The position numbers and the translations under genes are program-made. A stretch of 8,858 nucleotides of DNA from NCBI GenBank assembly GCA_045615705.1, contig JAZLFH010000071.1, positions 1 through 8,858 on the forward strand. Reading direction: 5' to 3'. The notes under the pieces are model-generated. The model saw only the letters and a program-made list of their open reading frames with translations, had not been told where the DNA came from and did no database searches. Below are positions 1 to 5,055 of this stretch, in pieces. The stretch comes from JAZLFH01 sp045615705 (GTDB taxonomy: Bacteria > Bacillota > Clostridia > UMGS1883). Numbering within the stretch: the first letter of the stretch is position 1; each line of letters begins with the position of its first letter.

Positions 1-799
1 CGCACTTGTGGCACTGGATGTCCATCTCGCATGAAGGCTCGGTAAACGGGAAGTGGTGAGGACGAAAACGAGTTTTAACATCATTTCCGTAAAGTGCCTT
101 TGCAAAAGCGTCAAGCGTTCCTTTTAAATCCGCCATCGTAACGCCCTTGTCAACAACCAAACCTTCTATTTGATGAAATACCGGGGAGTGCGTGGCATCA
201 ACCGCATCGGAACGGTAAACAATACCGGGTGAAATGATTTTTATGGGAGGTTTCATCTTTTCCATAGTTCTTACCTGAACGGGAGATGTCTGCGTACGCA
301 AAAGAACATTATCGTTTATATAGAATGTGTCCTGCGTATCACGAGCAGGATGGTCTTTTGGAATGTTTAATGCTTCAAAATTATAGTAATCACTTTCAAT
401 TTCGGGACCTTCAACAACAGAAAATCCCAAACCCGTAAAAATGTCTATAATTTCATCTAAAACAGCAGAAAGCGGATGAAGTTTTCCTCCCGATACTTTC
501 TTTCCGGGCATGGTAACATCAATTTTTTCACTTTTGAGTTTTAAATCTCTTGCTTTTTGGCGAAGTTTTGTTCCGCAAGAATCAATCTCACCCTCCAAGA
601 AAACCCTGACATCATTTACAAGTTGTCCTATTATCGGACGATCTTCGGGGGAAAGAGAACCCATACCTCGAAGAAGAGATGTAAGTTCACCTTTTTTTCC
701 GAGATACTTTACACGGAGTGAGTCGAGTTCTTCAAGATTTGAAACGCCTTTAAGTTCATTTTCAGCCGAAAGACGAATCGCTTCAATTTGCTGCTTCAT
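1..799 (-). CDS. pheS: Phenylalanine-tRNA ligase alpha subunit, partial (3' end outside window)
   Basis: PheS charges tRNA-Phe with phenylalanine as the catalytic subunit of the cytoplasmic (alpha-beta)2 synthetase. The window holds the first 266 codons, starting at ATG 799; the usual length is about 340, so roughly the last fifth lies off the left edge. I read it by hand on the minus strand. The N-terminal helical arm spans about residues 1-90 and contains KYLGKKGELT at 31-40. The class II catalytic core follows, with GPEIESDYYNFEALN (131-145), DHPARDTQDTF (149-159), LLRTQTSPVQVR (167-178) and the motif 2 region DATHSPVFHQIEGLVVD (201-217). It is cut in a Cys-rich stretch, MDIQCHKC. The ribosome site GAAAGGA (808-814) lies 8 nt before the ATG. 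Expression should be controlled by the Phe T-box leader just upstream, and pheT probably follows outside the window. Identification is firm. Confidence 0.97.
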   Translation of the reverse strand, partial: MKQQIEAIRLSAENELKGVSNLEELDSLRVKYLGKKGELTSLLRGMGSLSPEDRPIIGQLVNDVRVFLEGEIDSCGTKLRQKARDLKLKSEKIDVTMPGKKVSGGKLHPLSAVLDEIIDIFTGLGFSVVEGPEIESDYYNFEALNIPKDHPARDTQDTFYINDNVLLRTQTSPVQVRTMEKMKPPIKIISPGIVYRSDAVDATHSPVFHQIEGLVVDKGVTMADLKGTLDAFAKALYGNDVKTRFRPHHFPFTEPSCEMDIQCHKC

Positions 800-816
800 A
801 ACAACAATCCTTTCAT

Positions 817-851
817 AAATAAAATAAGTCCCTGTCCAAAAGGACAGGGAC
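817..851 (-). terminator. T-box-controlled attenuator terminator before pheS
   Basis: A perfect 10-bp inverted repeat GTCCCTGTCC / GGACAGGGAC (842-851 and 828-837 on the plus axis) encloses a 4-nt loop. On the minus strand it is followed by the U-rich TTATTTTATTT. Its 5' arm contains the CCCT that the T-box would otherwise sequester, as expected for mutually exclusive terminator and antiterminator forms. Confidence 0.9.
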
Positions 852-1050
852 GAAATATTCCGCGGTACCACCCTGATTTCCGCAAAAGCGGACACTTAAT
901 TCCGTTTAACGCACGGTCTACGGTAACGCCTACTCAGTTTCAACGCACAACTCCACGGTGAACTTCATAAAAATCTGTCAAAAGCACTCACAGCCGATGA
1001 TGCTTATTCTCTGATAACCCAATTTTTACTACTCTCCGCTTCACAGCCTT
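817..1050 (-). promoter_or_regulatory. T-box riboswitch leader, Phe (UUC specifier), controlling pheS
   Basis: This leader RNA senses uncharged tRNA-Phe and switches between an antiterminator and a terminator ahead of pheS. The minus strand carries the near-invariant T-box AGGGTGGTACCGCG (874 down to 861), followed by TTCGTCCCTG, whose CCCT can pair with the T-box AGGG to form the antiterminator. Stem I features are visible: AGAGTAGT near the 5' end, AGAGAA and the apical GGCTGTGAG, and on the 3' side of the specifier loop GAAG-TTC-ACC. In known T-boxes the specifier codon follows GAA plus one base and is followed by A, which gives UUC (Phe) at 962-960. This agrees with the downstream gene. 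The start is inferred from the promoter -10. Confidence 0.95.
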
Positions 1051-1056
1051 TATTGA

Positions 1057-1085
1057 ATTATAGCACATAGTTTTTATATTTGCAA
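1057..1085 (-). promoter_or_regulatory. Promoter of the pheS T-box transcript
   Basis: On the minus strand a perfect -10 TATAAT (1062-1057), preceded by TG plus one base (extended -10), lies 17 bp after a -35-like TTGCAA (1085-1080). The expected start near 1050 is just before the 5' strand of T-box stem I, which supports the call. Confidence 0.75.
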
Positions 1086-1202
1086 GGTTTAATTTTTTAT
1101 TTCTGTTACTCAACATTAATGTTTAGTCATATTTACCTTATGTTACTATTACTTTTACTTCCCACAAATCCACAGATTTTCGAGGGAAGAGTGAAGAGGT
1201 AA

Positions 1203-1245
1203 TAAGTAAAAATCGACAGATTTCTGTTGAAACCTGTCGATTTTT
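1203..1245 (-). terminator. Terminator of the Val-Asp-Phe tRNA operon
   Basis: Minus-strand AAAAATCGACAG (1245-1234) pairs with CTGTCGATTTTT (1219-1208) across a 14-nt loop. The run of Ts in the 3' arm and the T-rich bases after it make a rho-independent terminator directly after the CCA of tRNA-Phe. The stem is symmetric enough to work on the plus strand too, but no plus-strand gene ends there. Confidence 0.75.
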
Positions 1246-1320
1246 GGTGCCTCCGGCTGGAATCGAACCAGCGACACAGGGATTTTCAGTCCCTTGCTCT
1301 ACCGACTGAGCTACAGAGGC
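1245..1320 (-). tRNA. tRNA-Phe (GAA)
   Basis: This is a 76-nt cloverleaf with an encoded CCA. The acceptor pairs are GCCTCTG/CGGAGGC with one T-G wobble and discriminator A. The anticodon stem AGGGA/TCCCT encloses the loop CTGAAAA, which gives anticodon GAA. The T-loop is TTCGATT and the D-arm is GCTCAGTCGGTAGAGC. It is the last of three tRNA genes on this strand and lies about 160 bp upstream of the promoter of the Phe T-box that would sense its uncharged form. Confidence 0.98.
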
Positions 1321-1324
1321 ATAC

Positions 1325-1354
1325 TAAAACTCCGTCAATTGTGTCGGAGTTTTA
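1325..1354. repeat. 10-bp inverted repeat between tRNA-Asp and tRNA-Phe
   Basis: TAAAACTCCG (1325-1334) and CGGAGTTTTA (1345-1354) form a perfect 10-bp hairpin with a 10-nt loop in the 36-nt spacer between two co-oriented tRNA genes. It could be a weak attenuator or an RNA processing feature. The T-run is short and lies within the stem, so a full terminator is doubtful. Confidence 0.6.
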
Positions 1355-1356
1355 TG

Positions 1357-1433
1357 TGGCGACCCGGAAGGGGCTCGAACCCTCGACCTCCAGCGTGACA
1401 GGCTGGCGTACTAACCAACTGTACTACCGGGCC
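1357..1433 (-). tRNA. tRNA-Asp (GTC)
   Basis: This is a 77-nt cloverleaf with encoded CCA. The acceptor pairs are GGCCCGG/CCGGGTC with discriminator G, which is usual for tRNA-Asp. The anticodon stem CCAGC/GCTGG encloses CTGTCAC, giving anticodon GTC. The T-arm is GAGGG-TTCGAGC-CCCTT. It starts only 5 nt after the CCA of tRNA-Val, so both are almost certainly cut from one precursor. Confidence 0.98.
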
Positions 1434-1438
1434 AAATA

Positions 1439-1514
1439 TGGTGGGAACAACAGGGCTCGAACCTGTGACCCTCTGCTTGTAAGGCAGATGCTCTCCCAGC
1501 TGAGCTATGCTCCC
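1439..1514 (-). tRNA. tRNA-Val (TAC)
   Basis: This is a 76-nt cloverleaf with encoded CCA. The acceptor pairs are GGGAGCA/TGTTCCC with discriminator A. The anticodon stem TCTGC/GCAGA encloses CTTACAA, giving anticodon TAC. The D-arm is GCTCAGCTGGGAGAGC and the T-loop TTCGAGC. It is the first gene of the Val-Asp-Phe cluster, an order familiar from Clostridia and bacilli. Confidence 0.98.
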
Positions 1515-1535
1515 ACATGTTTTGCAACGAAAACG

Positions 1536-1564
1536 AGTATAACAGAAAAAAAATAATTAGTCAA
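1536..1564 (-). promoter_or_regulatory. Promoter of the tRNA Val-Asp-Phe operon
   Basis: On the minus strand TTGACT (1564-1559) and TATACT (1541-1536) are each one base from consensus and separated by exactly 17 bp. The predicted start near 1529 gives a leader of about 15 nt before tRNA-Val. The -35 box begins only about 25 bp after the prmC stop, and no terminator separates them, so prmC read-through may add to tRNA transcription. Confidence 0.8.
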
Positions 1565-1588
1565 TACCTTTTTTCTATTTTTTTAACA

Positions 1589-2404
1589 TTATTTTTTCGC
1601 CCAAACAATTCTGTCATTTCCGGCAAGATCTTTAAGTGATGAAGATGATTTAAAATAGTTGTTGAAAATCTCGCTCACTTCATCTTTCTGGTCAAAGCCA
1701 ATCTCAACAGCAAGCATACCGCCTTTATTCAAAGATGAGTATGCTTTTTTTACAATTTCTCTGTAAAAAACAAGTCCGTCTTCACCGCCGTCAAGGGCAA
1801 GTATAGGTTCATGTTTTGAAACATCAAGCGTTTTTAAAACATCGCTTTTAATATACGGCGGATTTGAAACGATTACATCAAAACATAGAGGCAATTCTTC
1901 TTTTAAAACATCAAGTTTTTTTGCAAAAACCCTTTTTGTAACTTTGTTATGCAATATGTTTTTTCTTGAAATATCAATTGCTTCGCCTGAAATGTCAAGC
2001 ATTGTAACATATGAGTCCTTTAAGTAGTGTGCAATAGAAATGCCTATACAACCTGAACCCGAACACACATCGAGAATCTTAACACTTTTATCTTTATATG
2101 TGTCAATTATAAACTCTGCCAGACACTCTGTATCGGGACGGGGAATAAGAACAGACTCATTTACTTCAAATTTTAAAGACATAAACTCTTTTTCGTCTAC
2201 AATATAAGCAAGCGGAGTTCCTATAATTCTTTTTCCCAAACGGCGGATAAACTCAACCTTCTCTGCCTCGGTTGCCTCTTTGGTAAAGGGTGCGGTATCA
2301 CTTTTCATAACGGATGCCAACAAAATCCTTGCTTCAAGAGAAGGGACATCGGTAATATCTTTTAATGAGTTTTTTGCACTGTTAAGAATATCTTGGTTTA
2401 CCAT
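1589..2404 (-). CDS. prmC: Peptide chain release factor N5-glutamine methyltransferase
   Basis: PrmC (HemK) uses S-adenosylmethionine to methylate the glutamine of the GGQ motif in release factors RF1/RF2, which improves termination. The 271-residue length fits the family. An N-terminal helical substrate-binding domain covers about residues 1-85 and is followed by PRPDTE (89-94). The Rossmann-type methyltransferase fold has its motif I at LDVCSGSGCIGI (111-122), a slightly atypical form of DxGTGSG. The signature NPPYI (181-185) contacts the target glutamine. The ATG overlaps the end of the upstream DUF1385 gene by 7 nt (ATGGTAA) and its own ribosome site is weak (AGAG), so translation is probably coupled. 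prfA, a frequent partner in other Firmicutes, is not beside it; a tRNA operon follows instead. Confidence 0.96.
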   Translation of the reverse strand: MVNQDILNSAKNSLKDITDVPSLEARILLASVMKSDTAPFTKEATEAEKVEFIRRLGKRIIGTPLAYIVDEKEFMSLKFEVNESVLIPRPDTECLAEFIIDTYKDKSVKILDVCSGSGCIGISIAHYLKDSYVTMLDISGEAIDISRKNILHNKVTKRVFAKKLDVLKEELPLCFDVIVSNPPYIKSDVLKTLDVSKHEPILALDGGEDGLVFYREIVKKAYSSLNKGGMLAVEIGFDQKDEVSEIFNNYFKSSSSLKDLAGNDRIVWAKK

Positions 2405-3339
2405 ATATCATCATCTCTGTTTTCGGGAATAACAGCCTTCATAGCGGTGATTGCAACTTCAAGCTGTGAGTCATCAGGTTCGCGAGTAGTGAGTTTTTGA
2501 AGCCACATACCGGGTTTGCTTATTGCACAAACCAATTTGCTTTTGCTCTTACCTGCCCAGCGAATAACTTCGTATGAAAGACCGGAAACTACCGGAAGCA
2601 GAGCAAGTCTGAGCCCTATCCTGACCCAAATATTGTCCCAGGAAATAAATGAGAACAAGACAATACTGATTATCATAACAAAAACAAGAAAACTTGTTCC
2701 GCAACGAGGATGAAGTCTTGACATATCACGGCAGTTTTCGGGAGTGAGTTCAAGCCCGGCTTCGTAGCAGAAAATAGTTTTGTGTTCCGCACCGTGATAT
2801 TCAAAGACTCTTTGAATATCTTTTGTAAAGGAAATGAGATAAATATAGCACAAAAAGATTGCAATTCTTATCAAACCTTCAATTAAAGTTTTCAAAACAC
2901 CGCTTGATATAACTTTGTTTAAAAGTGAAGTTACAAAAAGAGGCAGTGCAAAGAAAAGCCCGATACTGAAAATAAGTGAAAGAATAACAGAAAAAATGAT
3001 AATCACATTTTTTAGATTGTCGCCGAAAGTTTTTTCCAAAAAAGCCTCAAATTTTGACTCCTCTTGGGGTTCGTCTTCTTCAATGTCAAAAAACTCCGCA
3101 CTGTACATAAGTGCCGACATAGAAGTAAAGAGCGAATCAAAGAAAGCAAACACGCCCCTTACTATGGGAATTTTTTTAATATGCAATTTATCAACGAGAG
3201 GAGAAACAGGTTTTTTCTGCACGACAATCTCCCCGTCAGGCTTTCTTACGGCGGTTGCAATGTCTTTAGGGCCTCTCATCATAACACCTTCCATAACGGC
3301 ACTTCCGCCGATGGAGGTGATGCGTTTTTCTTCAGCCAT
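2398..3339 (-). CDS. DUF1385 (YqhQ-like) membrane protein
   Basis: This is a member of the DUF1385 family, typified by Bacillus subtilis YqhQ, whose biochemical role I cannot state. It has the conserved N-terminal GGSAVMEGVMMRGP (11-24), HGAEHK (182-187) and HPRCGTSFL (210-218), whose His and Cys residues suggest a metal or catalytic site (inference). Hydrophobic segments lie at about 111-141, 156-171, 216-232 and 241-260, so it is an integral membrane protein with a charged N-terminal region. I chose the ATG at 3339 (313 residues) because GAGGAA lies 9 nt before it. An in-frame ATG at 3369 adds ten residues but is nearly at the predicted transcription start. It is co-transcribed with prmC, which overlaps its last codons, and diverges from yunB. 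Confidence 0.9.
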   Translation of the reverse strand: MAEEKRITSIGGSAVMEGVMMRGPKDIATAVRKPDGEIVVQKKPVSPLVDKLHIKKIPIVRGVFAFFDSLFTSMSALMYSAEFFDIEEDEPQEESKFEAFLEKTFGDNLKNVIIIFSVILSLIFSIGLFFALPLFVTSLLNKVISSGVLKTLIEGLIRIAIFLCYIYLISFTKDIQRVFEYHGAEHKTIFCYEAGLELTPENCRDMSRLHPRCGTSFLVFVMIISIVLFSFISWDNIWVRIGLRLALLPVVSGLSYEVIRWAGKSKSKLVCAISKPGMWLQKLTTREPDDSQLEVAITAMKAVIPENRDDDIW

Positions 3340-3378
3340 TTTAATCACTTCCTCATTAGAATATAACATAAGAAACGG

Positions 3379-3408
3379 ATTATATCAAGACCTATTTGGG
3401 TATTTGAA
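3379..3408 (-). promoter_or_regulatory. Promoter candidate for DUF1385-prmC
   Basis: On the minus strand TTCAAA (3408-3403), 18 bp, then a perfect TATAAT (3384-3379) with an extended TG element. A second overlapping option is TTGATA, 17 bp, TATATT, reaching to about 3361, but its start would fall almost on the ribosome site. Either choice favours translation from 3339 over 3369. Confidence 0.5.
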
Positions 3409-3417
3409 GCATATAAT
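3390..3417 (+). promoter_or_regulatory. Possible sigma-E type promoter of yunB
   Basis: CATATAAT (3410-3417) matches 7 of 8 positions of the sigma-E -10 consensus CATACAHT as I recall it. A looser -35, ACCTATT, lies 13 bp upstream. yunB of B. subtilis belongs to the mother-cell sigma-E regulon, which makes this reading attractive. The start would fall at or just before the ribosome site at 3424, an unusually short leader. Confidence 0.35.
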
Positions 3418-3436
3418 ATTGATGAGGTGAACTGCC

Positions 3437-4126
3437 TTGTCAAAGATATACATAAAAACTGTAAGAAAAAAGCAAACGAGAAGATACATTGTGTTGGCAG
3501 GCTTGATGTTAATTTTAGTGGGAATGTATGCTGAATTTTCAATAAGGATAAGACCAATAATGTCATCTGTAGCATCAAACTATGCGGAAAATGCGGGTGC
3601 GAGGGCAATAGACATTGCAATAAGCGAAAAAATGCGTAGTGAAAATATAAAATATGAAGACATTATTAAAATTATTTACGATGCCGAAGGCAGAGTGAGT
3701 GCCATAAGTGCAGATGTTATGACGATAAACAGACTGAAATCCGATATGTCAAAAGAAATCGGCGAAAAAATTTCAAACCTCGATATGATTGACGCAAGTA
3801 TTCCTCTCGGAAATCTTTTGGGTAATGAGTTTTTATCCGGACTTGGTCCCAAAATCAGGATACGCCTTGTCCCGTTAGCATCATCAAGTATTAATATGTA
3901 TGATGAATTTCGTGATGCCGGAATAAATCAGACACTGCACACGGTTTATCTTAAAGTTTTGGCATATGTAAGAGTGTTGCCGCCGATTGCGGGAAGTACG
4001 GTAACGATAGAAACAAGCGTTGCAATAGCACAAACGGTAATTGTGGGCGTAACACCCAACACATATACAAACATAACCGGAGTGAAAGAAGAAAACCCTG
4101 CCGATATTGCGTTAAATATCGAGTAG
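3437..4126 (+). CDS. yunB: Sporulation protein YunB
   Basis: YunB is a mother-cell sporulation protein, under sigma-E control in B. subtilis; its molecular function is not settled. The 229-residue product has a basic N-terminus (KKQTRR), one membrane segment at about 17-33, and a long extracytoplasmic part. Family features are RIRPIMSSVASNYA (37-50) just after the membrane helix and the C-terminal core YVRVLPPIAGSTVTIETSV (177-195) followed by AQTVIVGVTPNTY (198-210). Translation starts at TTG 3437, chosen because the strong site GAGGTGA (3424-3430) is 6 nt before it. It is transcribed alone, divergent from DUF1385 and convergent with the M15 peptidase, whose stop is 11 nt away. Its presence argues that the host forms endospores. 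Confidence 0.93.
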   Translation: MSKIYIKTVRKKQTRRYIVLAGLMLILVGMYAEFSIRIRPIMSSVASNYAENAGARAIDIAISEKMRSENIKYEDIIKIIYDAEGRVSAISADVMTINRLKSDMSKEIGEKISNLDMIDASIPLGNLLGNEFLSGLGPKIRIRLVPLASSSINMYDEFRDAGINQTLHTVYLKVLAYVRVLPPIAGSTVTIETSVAIAQTVIVGVTPNTYTNITGVKEENPADIALNIE

Positions 4127-4131
4127 GGTTT
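4093..4131. terminator. Two-way terminator-like hairpin at the yunB 3' end
   Basis: AAACCCT (4093-4099) pairs with AGGGTTT (4125-4131) and, inside that, CGATATT (4102-4108) with AATATCG (4115-4121), with a small asymmetric interior loop and a 6-nt top loop. Most of it lies within the last codons and stop of yunB. On the minus strand it is followed by TTCTTCTTTC, so it may mainly end the lysis-cassette transcript. The plus-strand tail is less T-rich. Confidence 0.55.
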
Positions 4132-4137
4132 GATTGA

Positions 4138-4716
4138 TTACAATTTATTGTGATAGTTTAACAGTAATTTTTTTAGGTAAGTTACATTTATGTTGAATGT
4201 ATCGTTTGAAAAAATGCCTGACCAGTATTGCGGACTTTCTATTACTCCGTCATGCAAAAGCATTTCCGTGCAGGCATCGTAACCTACGACCAAACCAAAC
4301 GATTCCACTTTTTCGGTAACGGAATTTGTAACCTTAGCGTGATATGGAGTCGGGCGTGTGTCGATGTGGACAAAACCTTTTGTAACATACAAAATTATTC
4401 CCGGTACCGACATAGAAAGTGCATACGCCGCAACGACTTGCGGATTCACACCTGAAACACAGATGTCGGCTGCCATACCTTTTAGGTGATAACTGCTTTT
4501 GGCACCGCCGACTTTTTTGTTGTAAGTTTCTGTTCGATAGGCACTGTTTATTGTTACGCTTGTTTTAAAATGGTTTCTTATTGTCTGCAAGATGTCAACA
4601 AGAGCCGAATCAATCATAATAGTGTCCGAGCCGTCTTTACATCTAAATTCCTTTACCTTAAAATTTGTGCTTAAACTTTTTTCACCATCTTTTTTAAGTG
4701 AATATGTACTAATCAT
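4138..4716 (-). CDS. Phage endolysin-like zinc peptidase, M15 family
   Basis: This is a predicted peptidoglycan peptidase of the M15 type (Peptidase_M15_3/YcbK-like), probably the lysin of a holin-endolysin pair. The 192-residue product has the N-terminal FKVKEFRCKDG (19-29) typical of the group and the substrate-site SAYRTETYN (58-66). The zinc motif SxHxxGxAxD is exact in SYHLKGMAAD (75-84), giving ligands H77 and D84, and GFVHIDTR (114-121) supplies H117. No signal peptide is visible, as expected for a lysin that passes through a holin. Residues about 141-192 form a separate C-terminal region containing HDGVIESPQYW and YLKKLLLNY, which resembles a small helical module I recall from clostridial phage proteins. 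ATG 4716 overlaps the holin stop by 8 nt, with GAGGAA just upstream. Which bond it cuts cannot be told. Confidence 0.85.
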   Translation of the reverse strand: MISTYSLKKDGEKSLSTNFKVKEFRCKDGSDTIMIDSALVDILQTIRNHFKTSVTINSAYRTETYNKKVGGAKSSYHLKGMAADICVSGVNPQVVAAYALSMSVPGIILYVTKGFVHIDTRPTPYHAKVTNSVTEKVESFGLVVGYDACTEMLLHDGVIESPQYWSGIFSNDTFNINVTYLKKLLLNYHNKL

Positions 4717-4933
4717 ATTTTTCCTCGCTTTCTTTTGATTTTACAGCATTTATATCAACTATGCTTTCGCCGATAATATATGTACAAACGGTGCTTATTC
4801 CCGCAATTATTGTACTTAACTGTTCGCTTGATAACGACTCTGATTTAAGTGCGATAACAAAAGTTGATAAAAATACCAAAAATGCCGATAAAAATTTTCT
4901 GCTTGTAAGTTTTTTAATTAAAATGTTTTTCAT
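4709..4933 (-). CDS. Small holin-like membrane protein
   Basis: This is a 74-residue protein with a basic N-terminus (KKLTSRK), two hydrophobic segments at about 14-29 and 40-54 joined by a short polar turn, and a charged C-terminus (KSKESEEKYD). Size, layout and position directly before a lysin gene, with an 8-nt overlap, match phage holins, which make the membrane lesions that release or activate the lysin. The IIGESIVDINAVK stretch near the second helix is reminiscent of small holins of Firmicute phages. The start at ATG 4933 is forced, since an in-frame TGA lies five codons upstream and there is no other initiation codon. The ribosome site before it is poor, so expression may be low or controlled. 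Family assignment is by architecture rather than a firm motif. Confidence 0.72.
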   Translation of the reverse strand: MKNILIKKLTSRKFLSAFLVFLSTFVIALKSESLSSEQLSTIIAGISTVCTYIIGESIVDINAVKSKESEEKYD

Positions 4934-4963
4934 AACTTTGCTATATATTCAGGAACCATCTGT

Positions 4964-4972
4964 ATTGTAACA
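4964..4972 (-). promoter_or_regulatory. Weak extended -10 promoter candidate for the lysis pair
   Basis: Minus-strand TGTTACAAT (4972-4964) is an extended -10 with TACAAT, but I see no -35 at the right distance. The predicted start near 4957 would give a leader of about 24 nt to the holin ATG. Confidence 0.3.
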
Positions 4973-5009
4973 AAGAAAAAAGTGCAGGGAGGTAAAAACA
5001 ACAAAAATA

Positions 5010-5037
5010 TTGACAATAAAAAATGTAGGAGTAAAAT
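5010..5037 (+). promoter_or_regulatory. Promoter of the cation efflux gene
   Basis: A perfect TTGACA (5010-5015), 16 bp, then TAAAAT (5032-5037). Transcription would begin near 5044, at the edge of the ribosome site AGAGGTGA (5044-5051), so the leader is very short and no room is left for a riboswitch. No clear operator palindrome was found. Confidence 0.65.
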
Positions 5038-5055
5038 ACTAAAAGAGGTGATTTT

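Noticed and set aside
510..818. Plus-strand open frame of 102 codons
   Set aside because: It is wholly antisense to pheS, where every family motif reads on the minus strand; there is no ribosome site.
1086..1202. Possible small gene or RNA in the gap between the T-box promoter and the tRNA terminator
   Set aside because: No ribosome site with a following start, no strong hairpin and no promoter pair could be supported.
1227..1556. Plus-strand open frame of 109 codons containing ESNQRHRDFQSLALPTELQ
   Set aside because: It runs antisense across the three tRNA genes. This peptide is a well-known false product of tRNA antisense translation.
2915..3430. Plus-strand open frame of 171 codons opposite the DUF1385 gene
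   Set aside because: It is the antisense shadow of a gene with clear conserved motifs and membrane helices; no recognisable domain.
4141..4158. Near-palindrome ATTACAATTTATTGTGAT inside the lysin 3' end
   Set aside because: The stem is AT-rich with almost no loop and no T-tract; the hairpin at 4093-4131 is a better terminator.
4981..5055. Possible leader peptide before the cation transporter, from GGGAGG and TAGGAG stretches
   Set aside because: The only nearby ATG is followed at once by TAG, and the promoter lies inside this stretch, so these sites are mostly untranscribed.
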